A DNA stretch of 64,000 bases from Strongylocentrotus purpuratus (taxonomy: Eukaryota; Echinodermata; Echinoidea; Camarodonta; Strongylocentrotidae). Shown piece by piece: positions 58,919 to 64,000 of this stretch (its first letter is position 1; each line of letters starts with the position of its first letter). The stretch is from NCBI RefSeq assembly GCF_000002235.5, contig NW_022145613.1:8053929-8117928 (forward strand), written 5' to 3'. A program made the translations under genes and the position numbers. The notes below the pieces were generated by a model. That model was not told where the DNA came from and made no database searches. It worked only from the letters and a program-made list of their open reading frames with translations.

Positions 58919-58929
58919 GTGGAGTGCCA

Positions 58930-60750
58930 GGATCTTACAAGGACGTTAGGTAGACATCATAAGTAATTTATTATCAGACGTGAAGAGTTTGCACAGAGAG
59001 TGATTTATCTAATGGAATAAACTAGATAAAAAATTATTATAAATAAACATCGGCCATAGCTAGATTTATCTATTCGGCGTATTGTGTCATCTTCTTCCCA
59101 GTAGACTTTCATTTATTTAATCTCTCCCTTCCTTGTTCTTTATTTCTCTCTAACACGCCTAATATGTTGTGCCATTTGGAAGGAGGGGGCGGGGTCGAAT
59201 GCCCCCTAAGGCCCCACCGTGCCTACTACTCGATTTACCTATATAAATATTATTTCCTTTCTGTTTGGAGAACAAATGAGTATATACTCGACCTTGACCA
59301 CACTGGCTGATTATTAATTGAGGAGGGGGGAGGGGGGGGGGGGTCTCAAGAATTAGCAATTGATAACGTAAGTATATTTCTGCGGAAGAGAAAAAGAAAG
59401 GAAATCCCCTTTTGAAAGGTCGATAGTTCTATCTGTGTGACATGAAACAATTCAGACGAATCGTGGCATTGTTTAATGTTCACGCCTCATTTCCTATTCT
59501 CCCCACTTATCCAAACAATAGTTGCTGTTGCTATAGTGACGACATTCGAAATATTATGATGGTATTGAGAAGGTGCGCGCGTAAAATTTGATATGGGAAT
59601 TTTGTGCTGTTTGGTGGTCGTGACAGAAAAAAACCCGTTGGATAACAAAAAAAAATGTACAACGTATAATGATTTTATTGGAAGCTAGGCTATTCAATTT
59701 AGATCGAGAACAGCCCACTTTGAACAGTATTATTGTCTTATAATTTGATTTTAAATTAGCCATTTTTATATGAACAAAATCAAATTTCAGCAGTGTTGTA
59801 CCTTTAATTGGTTTTAAAAAAAAAGGGGGGGGGGGGGGGGTCTTCTTCCGACGGGATGGAGATATAACATATCTGGTACTTCAGACATGTTGGGGCTATC
59901 TCAAACTTTACCCTCCCCCCCCCCCCTGGACCTTCAAACTGATCCGGAGGGGAGGGGGAGGAATGCACCGTCTATACTTTTTTTTCGAAACGCCACTGGT
60001 GTATTCTCTCTGGCTGTGTTCTAAAACCATTAAAGACATTGAGCATATTAATATTTTCAAACTTAATTTCGGCGTGTGTTCCTGAGTTTGTAAATAGTCA
60101 TACCTTAAAGTGCCTATCACTGTGAAAACTGTGTTGGCTTCACTTTCTTATTCCTTGGGCGGTGAGAGCACTTTATCCACAAAATTTAGACATTGGGAAT
60201 ACTACCACTATCACTCAACCATACTCTCTCATTTGCCGGGAGAAATATGTAATCATTTTTTTTCCCCGGTTACGTGGAACTGTAACAATGATGTAAAATG
60301 TCAACTGCCCTTAGACAAACTTTTTCTAATATATCGGTTTCACAAAAACGCAATTTATCGCACTGCCGTGCCCCCCCCCCCCCCCCCGCGACATAATTAT
60401 GTGCGCAAACTGTGTGGAAGAAAGAAAGCATTTCTGTCCGTCCTCGCACAGAATTCTACATATTAGATTCAATGTGTCCAGAGTCTAGCACGCCGCAGTC
60501 TCCTGTACAGTTATTACCCGGGTCGAAAAGTGGACCGCCAAGCTCTTGAATCTAGCGAACTCATAGTCTGATCATAGACACTGTATGGCTCGTCGTCATA
60601 TAAGATCAGGAATTAATGACGATTCATTCTCGAGATAAGAGTGCAAAAATGAGTCATTCTAACTGAAGAGGCTTGTACACACTGTCACTGCTCCAGAAAT
60701 CATTCTAAATTGCGAGCAATGAATGCTACATGCAGAACTACAGATCACTA
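58930..60750. other. Intergenic DNA, no gene recognised
   Basis: Poly-G or poly-C runs at about 59325-59342, 59824-59840, 59914-59926 and 60371-60387. Open frames crossing them (Pro-runs) are artefacts. Confidence 0.35.
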
Positions 60751-60905
60751 TTAGGGACTTTTAGATTTGCACGACGAGAACGTGGACTGCCACGTGTGAC
60801 ATCCTTTTAAGGCATTGTGACGTCCTTTTAATGTCTGGCAGTGCCTTAAAAGGATGTCACACCTCGCAGTCCACGTTCTCGTCGTGCAAATCTAAAAGTC
60901 CCTAA
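60751..60905. mobile_element. Palindromic MITE, copy B
   Basis: Arms TTAGGGACTTTTAGATTTGC... and their complement match over about 40 bp (through ACGACGAGAACGTGGACTGC). TA stands directly outside both ends, suggesting a TA target duplication. Copy A is at 13216. Confidence 0.85.
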
Positions 60906-61897
60906 TACTCGTCTGTCTTGACGCAGCAATGGGAACGGCTCTTACGTCAAATCCATTTTCGTTGCGAATTTAGGGAGCGTGACTAGCAGTAAACTTAATT
61001 TAAGGTCACGCGTACGTCCCACGACGGTCGGGCCGGGTCATGATCGAGTGAGGCTGTGAGAGGACAGGGGTGGACAATGCTAGCACAAATTGGGAGGAGT
61101 AGGAGACCTGATACGATAACTTTCTTTCTTCAAACGTAGAGACTAGAGATCAGAGGGAGAGATAGATTAGCATCGGCGTACACAGGATGCAGTTCAATCT
61201 CTTCTCCATTTCAGTTCAGTTGGATCTATAAGTAGCCGTTTGTGGTCCGAATATATGCATAAGTATATGTTTAAGAGAAGGAGGACTACAAATTGACTAT
61301 TCTCATGAATTTTGTGTTTTAATATGATCGATTTTTAAAATTATTATTCAATCTCTTTTTGAAAGAAGTATCGTCGTCGCTTCATTCATTATTCTTTAAT
61401 CACAACCTTACACTTACAATGCATGATTTTACTTGAGAATAAAGATTTCGAGATGATGCCGTGCTCATACTGGGCCCTACACAAGAATAAAAAAAATTGA
61501 AAATTCATTCAGATTCTTCCATTGGTTGTTGTATAATTATGACTGCAATACCCACATGATATCATCGGTTGCCCGGTAAAAGGTCGTTAGCGTGCGCACT
61601 GGTAAAAAAAAGTGGAACCGAGAAAAACGTTTGTGAAGTTTTAACACCTACTTCAAGTACTGAAAACGACATTGTTTCTATGTTCCATGTAGCCAAAACT
61701 ATTCTGAGAGAAAGATATTTACGTGATTTATTATGTTCTCAAATTAATTTGCAAATAAAATTTCATTTACGACGTTCTGCTGGAAACAAAAAAGCCCGAA
61801 CGCGCAATTTAACTTCCTGGCAAAAGGTAGTGTAGCGCTACGCAATTGAATATCATAATCATCATCAATGGCATATCCAGAAATTCACATAGTGGTG

Positions 61898-62070
61898 GGA
61901 GATCCTCCCCGGACGCGTCATTTTTTTCTGCGGCACAGATTGGGGCTTTTTTTTTTTTTTTAAAGAGGTCTTGATTTAACCCTAACCCTAACCCTAAACT
62001 TTCCCATAGGCTCAACACGCACCTAACCCCAATCTGTGCCGCCGAGAAAAAAAACATAACGCTCCCCGGA
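61898..62070. repeat. Inverted repeat pair around a CCCTAA stretch
   Basis: TCCCCGGACGCGTCATTTTT..CGGCACAGATTGGGG is inverted as CCCCAATCTGTGCCG..CGCTCCCCGGA. Between them are a poly-T run and three CCCTAA units (about 61978-61998). Confidence 0.6.
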
Positions 62071-62235
62071 CGGGATGCGGAATGTACATGGGCAGACTCG
62101 AATGTCGACTATAAAATGTTCTAACTTTTTTGAGAGAGAGAGAGGGAGGGGGGAGGGGGACTTCATACAGAAGGGTTTCATACCTCGTATGCCACCACCC
62201 TTCACAAGGTTCGTCATTGGAAATGCATATTTAAA

Positions 62236-62463
62236 ATTAACAACTCTCAACTTGCTCTGTCTAGACCTATACAAATTCAGCTTCCCTGGCAAAATAATTT
62301 GAGAGCAAATAACTTAGATTATCATAATTTTGTAAATTTGGTAAAAAATATATCATTTCGTCAACACACTTGGGGTAAAATGTTTACATGTCTCACATGT
62401 TTCTTTTCTGATGTTCCGAATACATTTCGCTATAGAGCTAAACATATTAACGTGTACCTTTAA
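62236..62463 (+). other. Unexplained open frame without a start codon
   Basis: From 62236 a frame runs at least 75 codons to TAA at 62461, reading NNSQLALSRPIQIQLPWQNN and later HTWGKMFTCLTCFFSDVPNT. The composition looks more protein-like than the surrounding frames. I recognise no family. It could be an exon, an old transposon fragment, or chance. Confidence 0.2.
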
Positions 62464-63118
62464 CAGTGGTCCTTGGCCGACCTTAACATTGACATATTAT
62501 TGATATTTCAAAGAGGCTCGCTCGGGGCTTGTTGAAGGGGGTAAGAGGGCATTGTTTTTACCTGGATAATTCTAGAATTAAAATTTGCGTTCTATCGAAA
62601 ACTTTTTGCACCGGGGTTCTAGTCCAGTCAAGATGTAACCCATATAAATGGTAATTAACAAGGAAAACATTCATTCATTAATGTTAATATGCATTATATA
62701 TCTATAACGACCACCATTTTCCATTTTCAGTTTAATAAAATTTGGAGTGACTAAAAAGATTATTATTATTATTTATTATCTGATTCAGATAATTAGCCGA
62801 TAAAGTTTTGTTTTCCATGAGAGAACTGTCGTAATTGAAGATACAGTTTCTGGGCGGGGGCGGGGGATGGGGGGGGGGGGGGGTGGGGGGGAGAAGGGAC
62901 CGAGAGAAAATAAAGCCTTTATTGTGAAAGCCACTAATATGGTATTTTATGAGATGATTAATGGAAGAAGAAGAAGAAGGAGAAAGAGAAGAAAAAGAAA
63001 ATCAGAAGCCAACCCAATTTTAGGGTGTCCTTTCACTTCAAAACTCGCTTACAGCACCCCTACTGCACCTCCTATCAACTCCATATGCCAGCACCCTGCT
63101 CTCCGCTCCTCATCCCCA

Positions 63119-63230
63119 CCTCACACCAGGCGCGGATCCAGGATTTCTTAGGGGAGGGGGCCCAAACTTTTTTTTTTTTTTTTTGCTCCCGAAAATTTTA
63201 AAAACGCGGCCGGCAAAAAATTCGCTCAGT

Positions 63231-63292
<62 letters not shown>

Positions 63293-63628
63293 AGTGAGCA
63301 CATTTTTTTTTTGTTTTGATCCTCATTTTTTTTTTTGCTCCCCGAAAATTTTAAAAAAACGCGCCGGCCAAAAATTCGCTCAGTGGGGGGGGGGGGGGGG
63401 GGGGGGTGGGGGGGGGGGGGGGGGGGGGTAGTGAGCACATTTTTTTTTTTGATCCTCAAAAAAATTTTAATTTGCACCCACCCCCCCCCCCTTGAGCGCC
63501 AGGGGGGGGGGCCAACCCCAAAAAAAGGTAAAAATCACGTGATTTTACATGATTTTTTTCTCAAGGGGGGGGGGGGGGGCCCGGGCCCCCCGGGCCCCCC
63601 CCCCCCTGGATCCGCCACTGCCTCACAC
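63119..63628. mobile_element. hAT-like MITE with 8-bp target duplication (63127-63620)
   Basis: CCTCACAC lies at 63119-63126 and again at 63621-63628. Left end CAGGCGCGGATCCAGG; right end, reverse complemented, CAGTGGCGGATCCAGG (14 of 16 matching). The 494-bp interior is two tandem copies of a unit containing GAAAATTTTAAAAACGCG, AAAAATTCGCTCAGT, a long G run and GTAGTGAGCACATTTTT. It then ends in G- and C-runs around CCCGGGCCCCCCGGGCCC. No transposase. Confidence 0.85.
63231..63291. repeat. Poly-G run of about 60 bases
   Basis: The longest homopolymer in the window, inside the hAT-like MITE. A second G run of about 44 with one T lies at 63385-63428. The exact length could be a sequencing artefact. 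Confidence 0.9.
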
Positions 63629-63629
63629 C

Positions 63630-64000
63630 CTGGCTTTAGGGCCGTGGGTAAAATATGAACAAATGCAAGGAAATGGGACATGTGGCTACAGCTGAGGATT
63701 TTGTTAATACTGGTAATATTACAATTCTCGAAAGGTGTGTGTGAGAGAGGGGGCGGCTGCAGTCCACCTAATCTCGTATATAGATGTTGTATTTTTTTAG
63801 TTCTTTTTTAAAACATTTATTCTGCATTTTTCTAAATATTATACTGAATAACAAAGAACATATAAATGTAAGGTATAATATAAAATATACAAACAATAAT
63901 AATTTCATACATATGTACATATAATAACAAAACTTAATATTTCTATAACATAATATTATCAATTTAAAGTATTATCCGAACTATCTGTTGAAAAAGTGCA
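63630..64000. other. Terminal AT-rich DNA, no gene recognised
   Basis: AT-rich to the window edge. No exon recognised. Confidence 0.35.

Noticed and set aside
61975-62000. CCCTAA repeats suggesting a telomere
   Set aside because: Only three units, lying inside an inverted repeat far from any end. Similar scattered CCCTAA words occur near 10590-10660. Not a telomere.
63183-63658. Poly-Gly and poly-Pro open frames
   Set aside because: They are homopolymer G runs of the hAT-like MITE read as protein.

Overview
The window is eukaryotic, intron-rich and AT-rich, and it is crowded with small non-autonomous DNA transposons, foldback elements, tRNA-derived SINEs and long poly-G/poly-C runs. Together with the two recognisable genes this looks like a marine invertebrate deuterostome. 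A sea urchin or related echinoderm is my best guess, but the sequence alone does not name the species.

Two protein-coding genes can be supported. They converge tail to tail. (1) On the + strand, 13 coding exons between 10404 and 25289 splice in frame into a 551-residue armadillo-repeat protein. It is colinear with fungal Vac8 from the N-terminal cysteine cluster to the last repeat. Several exons encode one ARM repeat each and have symmetrical phase-1 borders. (2) On the - strand, 40308 to 37564 is one uninterrupted 914-codon exon for a nine-finger zinc-finger protein. Its N-terminus (a C2HC finger preceded by a conserved helix) matches ZNF800. A splice acceptor abuts its start codon, so at least one 5' non-coding exon lies upstream. 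A good minus-strand donor at 45543, beside a GC-rich stretch, is the best candidate.

Layout: 1-10.3 kb is repeat-bearing upstream DNA. It holds a 29-bp-TIR transposon carrying a LINE reverse-transcriptase fragment, and a 1.3-kb tandem repeat full of nuclear-receptor-like DR1 sites. 10.3-25.3 kb is the Vac8-like gene, whose introns hold a nested pair of hAT-like elements, several MITEs, three SINE pieces, a perfect 44-bp palindrome, and decayed extra copies of exons 9 and 4. 25.3-30.7 kb is probably 3' UTR of that gene, and about 33-37.6 kb is probably 3' UTR of the zinc-finger gene. 40.3-45.5 kb is its probable first intron. 46-64 kb shows no recognisable gene and is dominated by foldback elements, CT/GA-rich tracts and poly-G/C runs, ending in a 494-bp hAT-like element with an intact 8-bp target-site duplication.

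The two genes share no obvious pathway. One encodes a predicted membrane-anchored adaptor, the other a predicted nuclear DNA-binding protein. No tRNA or rRNA gene, CRISPR array or intact autonomous transposon was found.
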